DNA of 64,000 nt from Lichenostomus cassidix. Lineage: Eukaryota > Chordata > Aves > Passeriformes > Meliphagidae. This document shows positions 23,515-36,147 of this stretch, piece by piece (positions within the stretch are counted from its first letter, which is position 1; every line of letters starts with the position of its first letter). The stretch lies in the NCBI GenBank assembly GCA_008360975.2, contig CM039182.1, positions 146,324,656-146,388,655 on the forward strand, read 5' to 3'. Made by a program: the position numbers and the translations under genes. Under the pieces are notes generated by a model. That model had not been told where the DNA came from, did no database searches, and saw nothing but the letters and a program-made list of their open reading frames with translations.

Positions 23515-25953
23515 CTGTTTCACCCTGAAGATGACAAGTCTGAGGTCAGGATGTCAGCAGTTAGGAAAGAAGTCTGTGGGCTGCCATAGGGTGATTTATA
23601 GAACATGGGGTTATCAGACTGCAGTCCAGAAACAGACTAAGCTCCACTAAATTATCTATGCTTCTCTGACAAGTGGATCAAGATTCTTTGTGTTTCCTGG
23701 CTGGCCTCATTAAGTTGCTATAATTATCATTTTATTGATAAAGTGCCTGCCCTTGGTGAGACCCGGGGGATGCTGTGCAATTAAAATAACAGATTATGTG
23801 AGTGTAAGATAATGTACTAACAGTTAGAACAAAACTTGTCTTACAGGGAAAAAAAAGGTAGTAGTTGAGATTCTTCCCTAATACTAGAACTGAAGAGGGA
23901 ATACTTTCTGGAAGTGAAAAACTCATGCATTCAAATGGGATTTTTTTTATAAAGCATCTCATTGGAAAAGCTGAAAATTTGTTGTCGAACAACCAAAGTA
24001 TTGATGCCTGTTTCTCCTGTCTGTCTCCATGGTTTTGTGACAAACCCATACATCTGAACTTTGTAAATTCTAACTAATTCAAGCAAACTTATGGCTCTTG
24101 GGTTTCCTAAAACTAGGCTAATCAAGATGTGAAAGTCACTTAAAAAATCTGAAATTCCAGTTAGGTTCTTGCTGAAATAGGTATGTGGGCATAAATGACA
24201 ATGACAGAGATCCATGGAGCAATTTAGGCACACAATTGCTTCACTGAAAAAGAGAATGAGGAGACTGAGGAGGTTTGATGGCAAGACTTCACCAAGGAGA
24301 CCTGGCTGTTATGATAGTCATAAAAAGTGTAAGATGAAGGTGCCAAGTCTGACAGGAGTTCACAAAGTGTGAAGTCAAGTGTGTGTGTTCCCCATGCAGA
24401 AAGATGAGATAAGTCTCTTTTTCATCATTCATACCAACCCAAAAGAAATCAATAGCTCAACAGCAGGAGAAATTCCAAGTACATCTGCCCTTGGTGTGAG
24501 CTCATCTACCTCTAGGAAATCACATCCAGGTTTGCCTTTCAGAGTGCAGACCTTTGTGCCTTAGGAGTACAGTTGAAATCTTGTTCTCATCCTCCAAATT
24601 ACTTCTGTACTATTTAGCCAGTAATTATCTAATTAAACAGCACTAGTTATTTTCCTTCTTAGCTGAATGGCCTAACCAACATACTGTAAATTCAGAATTC
24701 ACTGCAGGTGCCTTCCTTTATAGCCTCCAGATCCTGCCTTTTTGGATACATAGGTAGTATCTGTACTAGATAGTAAGACAGGAGAAGAGCATTTCAAGCC
24801 ATCCGGCAAGGTGTCAGGAAAAGGTAACAATTAGCCTGGGAAGGACCTACAGATGAAATTTTATATGTGTCTTTATAATGTCACACAAAGGAGAGGCATT
24901 TCTTCCTGAGAGCAAGCTAAACAAATTACACATATTATTAATTAACCTAGCAAAGAGACCTTCCTTAGGGATGGGGGTTGAGGGGTCTGTTTCTGTTTTC
25001 CTATTTCTGTTTTCCTGTTTCTGTTTTCCTGTCTCTGAGAAATCTGAAGTAGAAAATAAGTGCTGAAGCAGCATCTTAGCAAGATAAAGAAACTTGGTAG
25101 CATCATTCCCATGCCTGAATTTGTCAAGCAAAGTTTCCTTAAAGGTGAATGTTGGGTGTTTAGGATGCCCTTCACCCTCCAAAAAGTGAATTTGGGCTCA
25201 ATAACTGGAAGGTTACAGCAGCCTGAAAAAAGGTATTTGAGTAGCCCAGACACGAAGGCAGAAGGACACTCATTCATTTTTTGGTTGATTTGGTCCAAGT
25301 AATTATACTATATATTTTTGCTTCTGTGAGATTACTTGCCCTGTATAAAATAAATATTTATTTAGCACTTTCACCTTGCAGGCAATGCTATCATTCTTCT
25401 TTTAATTACTGTACAGCTTTTAATAATGATGGGTAGCACTCGGCACTTGCTGCTTCTGTATTCACAGCACTTTGCAAATGTGAAAGGTGGTTATACATAA
25501 CAGATTTTGTATATTAAACAAGAGGAACTGGGAAAATAACCACCTGGGAAGTGTTTTTTCTCTGTAATTTCAGAAGATTAAAAGAATGTTTATATAAATA
25601 ATATTAATAAAAATTCCCTTCCTATATACTTTTTTGAGAGCAGCTAACTGAGTCCTTGGTTTACACTGGAAGTCAAAATTAGTTCCATAGAGAGCACTGC
25701 TTAATTTCAGCATACACAGACATTCAAAACTGCAGTCAGTGTCTAAGCTACTTTTACAGTCTGTACAAATCTTGCCAACTCAGGCAGCAGGATCTCAATT
25801 CACGCAGCCATGTGCAAATGCTTGGTAAATGATTGAGTTCTGCATGGTGAGAACTTCTGCTGGTTTCTTCAGTATTCTTGGGTGGATCCCATCGATTCTG
25901 TGTGTGTATGTATAGGTGTGTGACCATTTCCCCTTGTGTTATAGGGTTTCATT
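23515..25953. other. Noncoding stretch, nothing recognised
   Basis: AT-rich unique sequence with one short pyrimidine minisatellite (24993-25034). Open frames are below 120 codons and overlap on both strands. Confidence 0.5.
24993..25034. repeat. Three-copy 14-bp minisatellite
   Basis: Three tandem copies of a 14-bp unit, ctgttttcctatttc-like, with the second base pair of variants tattt/tgttt. It causes the repeated Gln-Glu-Asn-Arg-Lys frame on the minus strand. Confidence 0.85.
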
Positions 25954-26760
25954 TGTCACGAATGGAGACAGAGGGTGGATAGATTTTACCAGTTGTCTAG
26001 GCCTATGACAACTAGTGACCAAACCTACTCAGAGTGACCAGCACCCCAAAACCCCAGTCTCACTCACAAGTCCTTATAAAGACAGCCGATATATGTCTAA
26101 CGTAAAATAGATTATGGTTTATTAGACACAGGTGAGAACAGAGCAAAAAAACTAGACAAGTTTTTACTACACAATACATGAAAAGCTATTCATAGCTAAA
26201 CAATCATATATATATATTGCCCAAAATAGGGAGATTAAAAACAATATCGCGCTAAAAAGAAAAAAGGTACCTATTAATGTTATTATAGCTAGCAAAGAAG
26301 AATACAATTTAGGAAACCAATGCTCTTACCAAATCCAATTTTTGGAGCTGGGATGCATTAGAATTCTCCCCCAATCCCACGAGAAGTAACCACAGAGTCT
26401 GCGTCCAAGCTCAGGGGAGAAGACTTTACTTCATGCTCCAATGTCCATGTAGAAAAGCTTCTACTTTTGCTGAGATTTTGTGGTGTTTTATAGGAAAAAG
26501 AGTGTGGATTTGCGGTCACTTAAAAATTTTTCACATTCTCTCAGTGTCTCACTTTGACTTCCAGGCTTAAACCCGGTTTAAGCAATCAACCTAATCTGAG
26601 CTATCCATCTCCGGCCAGCGATCAGGGAGAGAGAGAAGGGGGAGGGGGGAGTGTCCTGCCACATCATTCTGCTCCCAGAATGTCTTTCAGCTCAGGAGCC
26701 TTGGTACCTGGAGAACAACTGTTTTTACCATTTTTACCATTAAAGGCTTAGGCAAAGGTG
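25954..26760 (-). mobile_element. Probable endogenous retrovirus LTR (solo), minus strand
   Basis: Read on the minus strand, this segment has LTR architecture. A TATA-like cctataaaacacc lies near 26490. A polyadenylation signal (aataaacca) lies near 26117, followed by a U5-like part. A terminus ending ccattcgtgaca at 25954 gives the canonical CA end. The U3 part includes an AG/GA-rich low-complexity patch at about 26625-26650. The other end is not certain: I saw no matching target duplication, so the right limit (about 26760) is approximate. No gag, pol or env sequence is attached. Confidence 0.5.
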
Positions 26761-29700
26761 GAATTGAAAACCTCAGCCTTTGCGTATTCCTTTGTCACTG
26801 TGTTTCCCCCATATCAAATAAGAGAGAGATTCTTCTTAACCCTCCTTCTGTTGCTAAAAGAAAACAATATTTCAATAAAGATATGGAAAAACCCCCATAG
26901 TGACGCAAGTATCAAAATGTCTCATGAGGTTGCAGAATATTAAGTAATTTTCTGTACACCTTTTTCATGCTTTCATTAAAATATTATTTAATAAGTGTGG
27001 ATTTAATCAGCAGCCAACATCAGTGAGTCATCTGCACATGTTCTGTGTCTTACTAGCAGTTTTTCATGCAATCACACATCTACTGAGGCAACACCACCAG
27101 AAGTCCTCTGAATCTTTCATGTGTTGTCATTAAACTGATGCCACAACAAACTCAGTTCCACACATCTGTGGTGCAACTGTGTTCCTAACATTTTATGAAC
27201 AATAGACTCTCTTAAAACAAGCCATGCAGACTGATGCCAGGTTGCCAACTGATCCTGCATCTGTTTCCTATGAAATGAAAGGGCAGGAAGAGGAAAAATT
27301 CATGTCTTGCACAGTATTTTTTATTATTCTCCAGATTTTCAAAAGCTCTGTTGCTTCAGCCATCATTAGATCTCACAGATAAACTCGGGAATAAAGTAAC
27401 TTGATTTTCCTACATAAAATTTGTTCATTTCCCCACAAACACATCTGTGCACCAAAGAAATCTCATCCAAGTGACATAAGATTTTGTTCCCTTCTTATTT
27501 CCTTTTGTTAAGTGGAGGGAAATTGGTCTTTTTTGCTTTGTTGTTTTTTGGGGGTTTCTTGGGTGGTCTTTTTTAACAAACAATAGTGTTATACATCATC
27601 TTTATTCCACAACCAAGATCAGAGTCCTGTTGTAGTAGCCCAGACTCCCCTTATATAAGGGAATGAAAAAACAGTAATTAAGAAAGAATAGTCCTTATTC
27701 CAACATAATATTCCTCTGTATGTCAATGTGCTTCCCAAATGTAAGCCAGAGACCTGCATGAATATATCTGGGGGGTATGGCTGCATTTATGGTTTTCTAA
27801 GAGCAATCTGATTCCCAAAGTTACAGAAGTATTTATTGGGGAATTCAACTTCCACAAGCCTGCAGGCTCAGAATGTCAAAAGCTAGACTGAGAAAGAACT
27901 CAGGTTCCTACTGTACCAGATAACCAGTGAAAGCAGCTCCAACTGACCCATGGGTGCTTACAGTAATACAGACTGAATCACAACAAAAACTTTCTCAACA
28001 GTGTTTACCAGGCTTCCATGCACTGCTAAGGGGGGAAAAAGCCATTAATCCTGTGAAATGTAGATACCTGTACTGTAGACCCTTACATTTAGCCAGGAAG
28101 TTCTTAGTCCTTATGCCTGAGCTGTGTTCAGAGCTGATGCTTTATGCATTCAATTACAGGTTACATACATATAATAAAGGCATTTTCATTACTGCAATTC
28201 ATGTACAAATACCTGCAACAGCAACTTAGCACACTGTCATGAAGTAATTGCTGTTTTCTACCCTCTGCTATCACGTCTTCAACAAAATAGCAAATATTCA
28301 CTGACTTGAATGAAGTTCACAGGATCAAGCCTTCATTGGGAGGAGGTGTGACAAGAAGAAAATACCTTACACAGATACTACCAGCTATCATTAAATTTTT
28401 AAGCATAATCTGGGTTTGGATCATTATTGTGGAGTGTTTTTCTGTTGGTCAATATTTAAGTTAAGAATGTGTAAGAGCTTTGATTAAATGGGTTTTTTTA
28501 GTGTGTCTGTAGTAAAATAATAACTGAATATTGGCAAGATTTAACTGCTGCCCAAATATACATGGGAGAAAACAGCAAAAGTCTCAAAACACATGTTTGA
28601 ATTGAAAATGAGAGTACTGGAAAAAGGACAGTTTAAGGCTAACCTATTGCAATTGTATAACGGTTTTTATTTTACAATCAGTACTGCTAACCCTGACAGG
28701 AGGAAAGGAAGTTTTCAAATCAAGTCTTGGAAAATCAAAGGATTGACTTCAGTAGTTTATCTAAAATGCTTTAAATCTTTAAAGTTAAGCTCAAGTTATA
28801 TGTTTGCTATGTAAATATTTTGAACCCACATGCATATGGGGAACCACAGCAGCTATGCTCTTACAAGAAAAATATCACCAGAACAGTATCAGGATAGATC
28901 CTGATTTCTTTTATTATTTCTTTCATTTTATTTGTGAGTTTCAAATGTAAATATCTATTCTCCTATTTATTTTTTCTTCTGCTATTTTTCATAGAGTGTC
29001 TTTAAGGTGATTGGCAAGGTCTTAATTAATGCTCTTCAGCAAAATATATTATCACATTATAGTATTCTGCTTGGTGTTAAGGTAAACCAGAACAGAATAA
29101 TCTGTTCTCAACATTTTGTTCATCATCATTCAGCATCTGTTGAGCAGGGCAGGAACCTTTCATGAGTTACTGGGAGAAATTCCCCACGTTTTTGGACCAG
29201 GGAGCCATGGCCCCCATGGCCTCCAGAGGCACATCTCACTCTGAAGAAGTGCTAAATGCATGAACAGCACGATTTTCCTTTTAGGCAGAATGCCTGGAAA
29301 GCAGGATTGTCATTAACATGAAATTGCTTCGGCCAGCACTTAAGCTCAATAGGATAATATTTAAAACATTAACTACAGGCTTCCAGCTGAGCTCTTCAAC
29401 CTTTCTCTTCTGTCACATTACACAATACAACTGCTTTATGCTGACTATCTGCCCTTTCTTCCTCTTTCTTAGGCTTATCTCAATAGGCACTGTCTCAGAA
29501 TCACTGAAAGGAAGAAAGAGAAGCTGAATATATCTGACAGCTCTTTCTATCAGATAAACTAAAGTTCAAATGACTGGAACTCCTTTGCCTTTCAAAGGCC
29601 TTCAGTCCCCTGATGTTTTCTCATGCAATATAGACCTTTCTGAAAACGGGGGGGTTGCTGTCACTGTCTTTGTACAATGATGTGGGACCAATCCACCTTT

Positions 29701-30696
29701 GATTTGCCAATTTTATTGAAGGATAAACACTTCTGCTGTGGGCAAGGGGAGTATGGCATCACTCAAAGGAAAGTATAATGTTATTGACTGCTTTTCCAAC
29801 TGCCCATCAAAACAAGTTTTAATGTTATTTACTGACATCAATCTCCAGTCCTGTTTAGGCCAGGTTGTTCTCTGTTCTTACAGTGCCAAATGGGCACACA
29901 GAACGTTTCCTATTTGATGGGGTTCACCTCAATGGTCTTTCAGATTGAGGTGAGTGTATTGATTTGAGCTGATTTGGGATAAAAATTACCCTTTGATGGA
30001 AACATTTTCTAGCCTATTCAGCCAAAAAGAAAGCACAGAGAACAATGTGGTATTTTTGACATCAATTGGCTTGGCTGTGGCAGACAGGGAATGTCTTTGA
30101 AGTGACTTCCAGGAGGTCCATAATGTCTCAGAACAAGAAATGCATCCTGGGTGTGTTCAATCCTCTTCCTTTCACTGGAGATGAAGTTTTCTGTGCACAT
30201 CTACATTGAGCAGCAGGATATTTAACCCCAGCTTCTCTGTAACTGCTGTTTAACAAGGAGTTGGCCTGAGTCCCTTGCTGTTGAACTCTATTAAAGTAGA
30301 GCTCTGCCCTGTTAAGCATTAATTGTACTTTGAGTCTGAAGCAAACCCCAAGAACAAAAGTTATAGTTTTGTCAAATTACTCTGGCTACTAAAGTGGTTA
30401 TAAACTTTATTAGTGTGATTATGACCTATTAAAGTCACATTAACTTTTTAATGTGCCACGGGTTGCCACTGTAATGTCTGATAGACTAAACTGAGGGCTT
30501 ATTTCCTGCTCTATATGCTTCAGAAACAGACTTTTACAAACGAAATTATATCTGCTCTGCAATTAGTAAGCTTCATAATGGAATCTTTATCAGTATTTCC
30601 AGTAGGCAAGTCTATACTCCTAATTTAACAGCTTCTCTACCTGCCCTGTAAGATCTTGTCTTCCTTTTGTGTTCCTTTTTTTTTTTTTATTTGTAG
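26761..30696. other. Noncoding stretch, nothing recognised
   Basis: AT-rich unique sequence without a recognised repeat. The longest open frame (27927-28229, 100 codons) has no domain. Parts may be conserved noncoding DNA, but that cannot be judged from one sequence. Confidence 0.45.
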
Positions 30697-30859
30697 TTCC
30701 AGATCTTCAGTGTCAGTTTGGGGTATGATGAAGGCTGCTCAAAAAGCTGCCTTACTGGCTAAAGAGTCAAAGCTTTTAAGAGATAAAAGCTTGATTCTTG
30801 TCATAGGACAGGCTCAGAGTCAGAAAACTCTGCAACGGATTCATACATTTATTTCATAG
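30697..30859 (+). other. Low-confidence candidate terminal exon
   Basis: A run of about 14 T followed by atttgtag forms a good acceptor-like site ending at 30696. The next 163 bases stay open to a TAG at 30857-30859. The peptide includes MMKAAQKAALLAKESKLLRD, an Ala/Lys/Leu-rich segment that would be an amphipathic helix. I do not recognise the family. The peptide looks more protein-like than other frames in the window, but no upstream partner exon or donor was identified. Confidence 0.2.
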
Positions 30860-31174
30860 TCCAGTGACAATGAGGTATTCAGGAGCAAACCTGCACATCA
30901 TTGGTGAGAACTCTTTGAAAAGCTTATGAATATCATAAAGAGGCACTTAGCTCTACTTACAGCATGCTGCTTCATCTACTGTGAACAGGTACAGAAGGTT
31001 CCTTACACAACAAGCAAATTACCACTAAGACCCTCTCTTTCTTCCACAGACACAAGCAAAACATGTCATTGTTTCTTTCTTTAGATTCAGCACTCGATTT
31101 TCAAATAGAGGAAGCCTCAAAGACATCTGCTGGCCAAGTATTTGCTTGTTCTTTGCTCCAGAAACTCCACATGG
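30860..31174. other. Short unassigned noncoding stretch
   Basis: Unique sequence before the CR1 copy. Nothing recognised. Confidence 0.5.
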
Positions 31175-31800
31175 CTTGGCAATGTGCGCTCACAGCCCAG
31201 AAAACCATCTTCTTCCTGGGCTGCAACAAAAGAGCTGTGCCCAGCAGGTGAAAGGAGGGGATTCTCCCCCTCTGCTCTGCTGTTGTGAGATCCCACCTGG
31301 AGTGCTGTGTCCAGTTCTGGGGTCTCCAACATGGAAAAGGCATCAACCTGTTGGAACAAACCAAATGAGGCCACGAAGATGATCAGAGGGCTGGAGTACC
31401 TCTACCATGGAGACAGGCTGGGAGAGATTAATCAGCCTGGAGAAGAGAAGGATCTGGGGAGTTCTTAGAACACCTTCCAGTACCTAAAGGGGTTACAAGA
31501 GAGCTGCAGACAGACTTTTTTACGAGGGCAGGGAGTGACAGAATGAGGGGAAATGGTTTTAAAATGAAGTAGATTTAGATTAGACATTGGGAAGAAATTC
31601 TTTACTGAAAGGATGGTGAGGCCCTGGCACAGGTTGCCCAGAGAAGCTGTGGATGCCTCATCCCTGGAAGTGTTCAAGGCCAGGCTGGTTGGAGACTTGA
31701 GCAATCTGGTCTGGTGGAAGGTGTCCCTGTCCACCACAAGGGGTTTGGAACTGGATGATCTTCAAGTTCCCTTCTAAACTAAGCCATTTTATGATTCTAC
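31175..31800 (+). mobile_element. CR1 LINE, 3' terminal ~625 bp
   Basis: This is the most complete CR1 3' region in the window. In order it shows cttggcaatgtgcgctcaca, gggctgcaacaaaagagctg, gattctccccctctgctctg, gagatcccacctggagtgct, ccacgaagatgatcagaggg, gcctggagaagagaagg, ggggaaatggttttaaaatg, agatttagattagacattgg, gaagaaattctttactgaaa, ggttgcccagagaagctgtg, catccctggaagtgttcaag, gtgtccctgtccaccaca and ggaactggatgatcttcaag. It ends TTTTATGATTCTAC. It is 5'-truncated and carries no reverse transcriptase region. Frames on both strands over it are repeat-derived. Confidence 0.97.
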
Positions 31801-33425
31801 TAGGAGACACACTATTATTTTACACATATTAGTCTTAATGTTTAAAATGTTTTTGAACCTTTGAAAATGATCTGATCAGACCTGTACAGAAATATAAGCG
31901 TTTCAGTATCATACTTCCCTGAATCACAATCATTAGTACAAGCACATATCTTGTACTTGTACTAATGCAACAGAATTTTTTATCATCAATTACCAGTGTG
32001 ATAAGCAAAATTGTTCACAGGAAATGGTAATTTTAAAAGTTCCCCCAATACAGAAAATTTTAGAATGGCTGAAATGTAAGGTTTTTAGAGATGAGATTGT
32101 GGTTTTCAGTCTGATATTTTTTTAACTTTAAATCTTATTTTCCTAGCAGAAAGAAGTTACATATGAAATGAAACTGTGAACAGATAAATATTTAATTATA
32201 TGACTACCTCAATTCAAAGCTTCTGCTTTTTATATTTTAGACAGAAATATATGTGGAGTTTTGCCTCAGTATATATACTTTAACCAAGCATTTTTCATAG
32301 TTCACAAAGTTGTTTCCAGTCCTTTTTATGCACCTTCAAGACATAAAAAAATACTGCCATCCCCTTTTTCCAAGCATGGATTTGACTGATTTTGTCAGTA
32401 GAGACAAAGTTAATTTCCACTTACAGTAAATAAGAACTATTGACTATTTTGAAAGCTGAGTTATTCTTCATGAAGGAACTTTATTATAATAATTTGTACA
32501 TTATGCAATGTCATGAAATAGCAGTCGTATTTTAAAATCTATCTGCTACCTATATAGTAACACTTTTTTGTTGTTGTTCTGAAAGACATCAGCAGGAAAT
32601 GGATCAATTTTTAACTTGGTCAAGTTTGTCAGTGCATGGTAACCATATTATGAGGAATGAGCTTGGCTCCACAGCTGAAGAAAGGAGGTTTTGTAAAAGC
32701 TTTTGATCAAGACCAAAAAGATACAAGTTTAAGGCCTCCGCAATCTCCTTCAATTAAAGTTGAAACAAAAAAAAGTTTTATGAAATTTATTATTTTAGAC
32801 CTACATCCCATAATTCATTGATTACACGCAATTTATGAGAAGTGCAGTCATTATTTTGGATCTTCTATTCTTATTTTTAAATGAAAGTAAAATAGGGTGG
32901 TTGAAACCAAAATAAAATATCTGATTTATGGTCCCTGTCAGATTTAAACACAGCATCTGAGGAGGTCACCTTTCAAGGTGTCTGCCAAGCCATTCCAACT
33001 GTGCTTGCCACACCAAAGGAGTATGTGTAGAGACCAGGTTTGGGATTAAAGTTTGCAAACTGGGAAAAAGCAGAAATGTTTTGACCTTTTTTTGTATTAT
33101 ATTTTTGGTGGAAAGAACAACCACAAGTGGTAGAGATTTCATTTTATTTCCTTTCATTTCATTCTTCTTCATTTGCCTTTTCATCATTTTATTTGTTTTC
33201 TTAAAGGAATTCTTAAAGGAGTTTCCATTAATAAATGGATTTATCTACATAGATAAATGCAAAATGTGCATTCTGGAGAATTTCAGCATTCTCCTTTTGT
33301 TTAGCTACACGAGCTGCTGTTAGAGTTCACTGTCCCACATCAGCTCCTGCTGCAGAATTACGGAAATATGTTAGACACATCAAAAGAAGCTATTAGCTTT
33401 TCAATATTTTACATGGCTTCTTTTT
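31801..33425. other. AT-rich noncoding stretch
   Basis: Unique sequence with one short perfect inverted repeat at 31931-31967. No gene recognised. Confidence 0.5.
31931..31967. repeat. 12-bp perfect inverted repeat (hairpin-capable)
   Basis: cattagtacaag at 31931-31942 is the exact reverse complement of cttgtactaatg at 31956-31967, with a 13-base spacer. It could extrude as a short cruciform. No T-run follows, and no function is inferred. Confidence 0.85.
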
Positions 33426-33475
33426 GATGATCTTGGAGGTCTTTTCCAACCTAAATGACTCTATGACTTTATGAT
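33426..33475 (+). mobile_element. CR1 LINE, extreme 3' terminus only
   Basis: About 50 bp: gatgatcttggaggtctttt, ccaacctaaatgactctatg, then actttatgat. This is the last part of the CR1 3' end with the tandem terminal units. It is too short to subclassify. Confidence 0.8.
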
Positions 33476-34559
33476 CTCTCTTTCTCAAAAATTTATTCTT
33501 ATTGCTGCCTTGAAAATTTAAGAGGACATTGCTGTTTCCCACTCAGTGGTAAAGCATACCACTGGCTGGTTCAAAGACAAATCCCTGATGGGAAACAGGA
33601 TAAATAACACCTATGGCCATTTTGAGCAGACTGGACTGCAGCTGAACCCAGCAGAAGGGAGCACGGAAAACAAGACAGGAAATAGTAGATGTTTAGCAGA
33701 GACATGCCGAAATTAGTCTGTAAAAAGACAGCTTAATGCAATAGCAGGGGCCTTCCTGATAACACATTAGAGGGTTGTTAGACTAATCTTTCTCTCATTA
33801 GCTCATTCTCTGTGGTTTGACACTTACAACTTAAGACCCCATGAGTTAAACAGGCTGAAGCAACAATGGAGTCCTGCCATGTACAGTTATTTCCCTCTGC
33901 ATGGAGCAATTAGGAAACACTAATGAGCATCCCATGAGGATCCCCTGAACAGCCTCACTGCTGAATGTCATATGAACAGCAGCAAAGAACAGTGGGAAAT
34001 AATGCTTAGAAATGTTTATAAACTTGATCGTGACATGCTGCTAGTTTAACCTGTAACTGCAGTACAGTACGTCCTGACAGCTCCTGATTTCCCTGAAGAA
34101 GCAAGACCCAGTATAAATCTGGATAAAAAAGAAAGTTTGGATGAACTATTAAGCCTAATCCTGCTTGTGGGAGTAACAATAAAGCAAAGATAAATTAAAT
34201 CAGGGATTTGGGCAGTATTCTATTCAATTTTGTACACATTAGTGAAATTAAGGCTGGACCCTAAGAGATATGAAAAAGTGAAGCTGATGGACAGTTGGTT
34301 GAGGCTAGGCCAGTGTAGCATTGGTGGGCAATGGAAGAAAAGGAATGATGCAAGTTAATTACACAGCCTGGCTTTAGATTTCTTCCAGTTGAAGTCCTAA
34401 GGAAAAAAAAATCTCTCAGGGGGTCATTCAGAGATTAGTTTTGTACACTGTCTGTATAAAAACGTTAGCATCCAAACTTAGATACAAAAAATATCTGAAA
34501 AATTCAGAATACCCACTTTATTCACACTACTCAGTCTCAATTATTAGAATAATTAGCCA
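33476..34559. other. Noncoding stretch, nothing recognised
   Basis: The segment at about 33740-34080 is low in simple repeats and has balanced composition, which is the look of conserved noncoding sequence. Comparison with other genomes is needed to say so. Confidence 0.4.
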
Positions 34560-35100
34560 TTGAAATAACCCTGAAGCTTTTTCTTCTGTCACATCACAGA
34601 GCCATTGTGCTGGCTCTGGCTGAGCTGGAGCTCGTTTCTCCATAATCCCACAGTGCTGTGCTGGGTATTGGTAACTGCAAAGCCGTTGGTGACTCCTTTG
34701 GGTTTGGCTCCTGCTGAGCAGAGCTGGCACAGCACCAGCTCTGGCTCCAACATTCCCCCCATCAGTAGGGTGGAGCAAGATCCTGGAGGGGAACACAGCC
34801 AGGCCAGCTGACCCACATTAACCTGAGGGATGTTCCATACCCTAGGATGTCAGCTCAGAGACAAAAACTAAGGGAAGGAGGAGGAAAGGAGGAGGAAAGG
34901 AGGATGTTTGTTATTTACAAAGTTCAGATTCCAGAGCAACCCCTGCACGTGCTGAGGCCCTGCTTCCCACGAAATCGCTGAACATCACTTGCTGATGGGA
35001 AGCAGGGAGTAAACTTTGGGGGTTTTGTCTCTTTGCTTATGCACATGTAAACTTTGCCTAAGCAAACTACTTACATCAGCCTGTGAGAGACTGAAATGTT
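34560..35100 (+). mobile_element. Avian endogenous retrovirus LTR, plus strand
   Basis: The order of blocks matches an LTR family I know as common in bird genomes: a ctggctctggctgagctgga block, gagctggcacagcaccagct, ggggaacacagccaggccag, ctgacccacattaacctgag, ggatgttccataccctagga, then a purine patch (ggaggaggaaaggagg), tgatgggaagcaggg, and a U5-like gtctctttgcttatgc with taaactttgcctaagc. Where this family normally has a TATA box (after the 'gatgtcagctcag' block) the copy reads gagacaaaaac, so the promoter appears decayed. Exact ends and target duplications were not found. Frames over it (34527-34816) are LTR-derived. Confidence 0.7.
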
Positions 35101-35885
35101 AGTGGTTAATGACTCAAAATGAACGCACATTTGTGGAGGCAGCTTTGCTGAGGCCAAGTTTGCACCTCCTGAGGGGGACATGAATTTTTGGATGTTTGGT
35201 GATAAAAACTCTGGTCCACATGAGACAGAGGGAGAGAACACCCACCATTGGAGGCTACAATCCAGGCTTCGAGCCAGATAAGAGGTAGATCCTGCCAGGT
35301 GAGATAGTGCTTTTTATCACACCAATTGTCCTCCTTCATACACCCTCTGCTCCCCAGGAAGGTCACATTCAGACAGGACATTCACATGTAGGTCTGAGGG
35401 TTTTCATCCCTTCTGATGGGTGTAACTAGCTCTGCCATGCTGACTCTAGAGGCAGCTGTCATGCCCTAGAAGGGTCATAAACCGTCAAAGACCCCCAAAG
35501 TGCCCCAAGACCCATTTCTGAGGCCTTCCACCAGATGGCTGAAAGCTTCCACTGCCACGAGGGAGGGCACCTGGGCAATCCCACAGAGCCTGAATGTATA
35601 TGAACAGATTGAACTCTGTCTCATGGGCTTCCCCATCCCCAATGGATCGAGACTGCGACCATGACTTCACAACAATCAAGCCTCTTAGTGGGATCCATGC
35701 ATGGTGATGTCTTTCTACTCGTATGCTTTTTTCTCTTGCTTTTTCTCTTGCTTTCTTTTCCCTTATATATTTTCTTCAGCAATATTTTATGCTTTTATAT
35801 TTCTGTATTACTATAGATAATAATAATAACCAAAAAGGCTACAATCATGATTTCCATTGCAATGAAATTGTTCTAAAATAAACCC

Positions 35886-35927
<42 letters not shown>

Positions 35928-36147
35928 TTTATGAACACCAGTCATTCAGTGCTGTTTCACTCTAATCCACCGCATGGGATCTATTACCAAGAACCTGCAT
36001 TACCTTTCCCTTCAAGGGTGGATAGTAACACAACCTGTCAGTTGTTCTCATTCTTATTTTCTCTCCCCTGTCCAGCTGGGGAGGGGAGGGATAGAGTGGC
36101 TTGGTGGGCATCTGTCATCCAGCCAAATTCAATCCACTACAATCAGA
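35101..36147. other. Noncoding stretch, partly GC-richer
   Basis: 35100-35700 is less AT-rich than average and may be further repeat-derived material next to the LTR, but no family was recognised. The later part contains the (AT)n microsatellite at 35889-35919. Confidence 0.4.
35889..35919. repeat. (AT)n microsatellite
   Basis: About 15 uninterrupted AT units followed by ACACATATAT. Confidence 0.95.
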
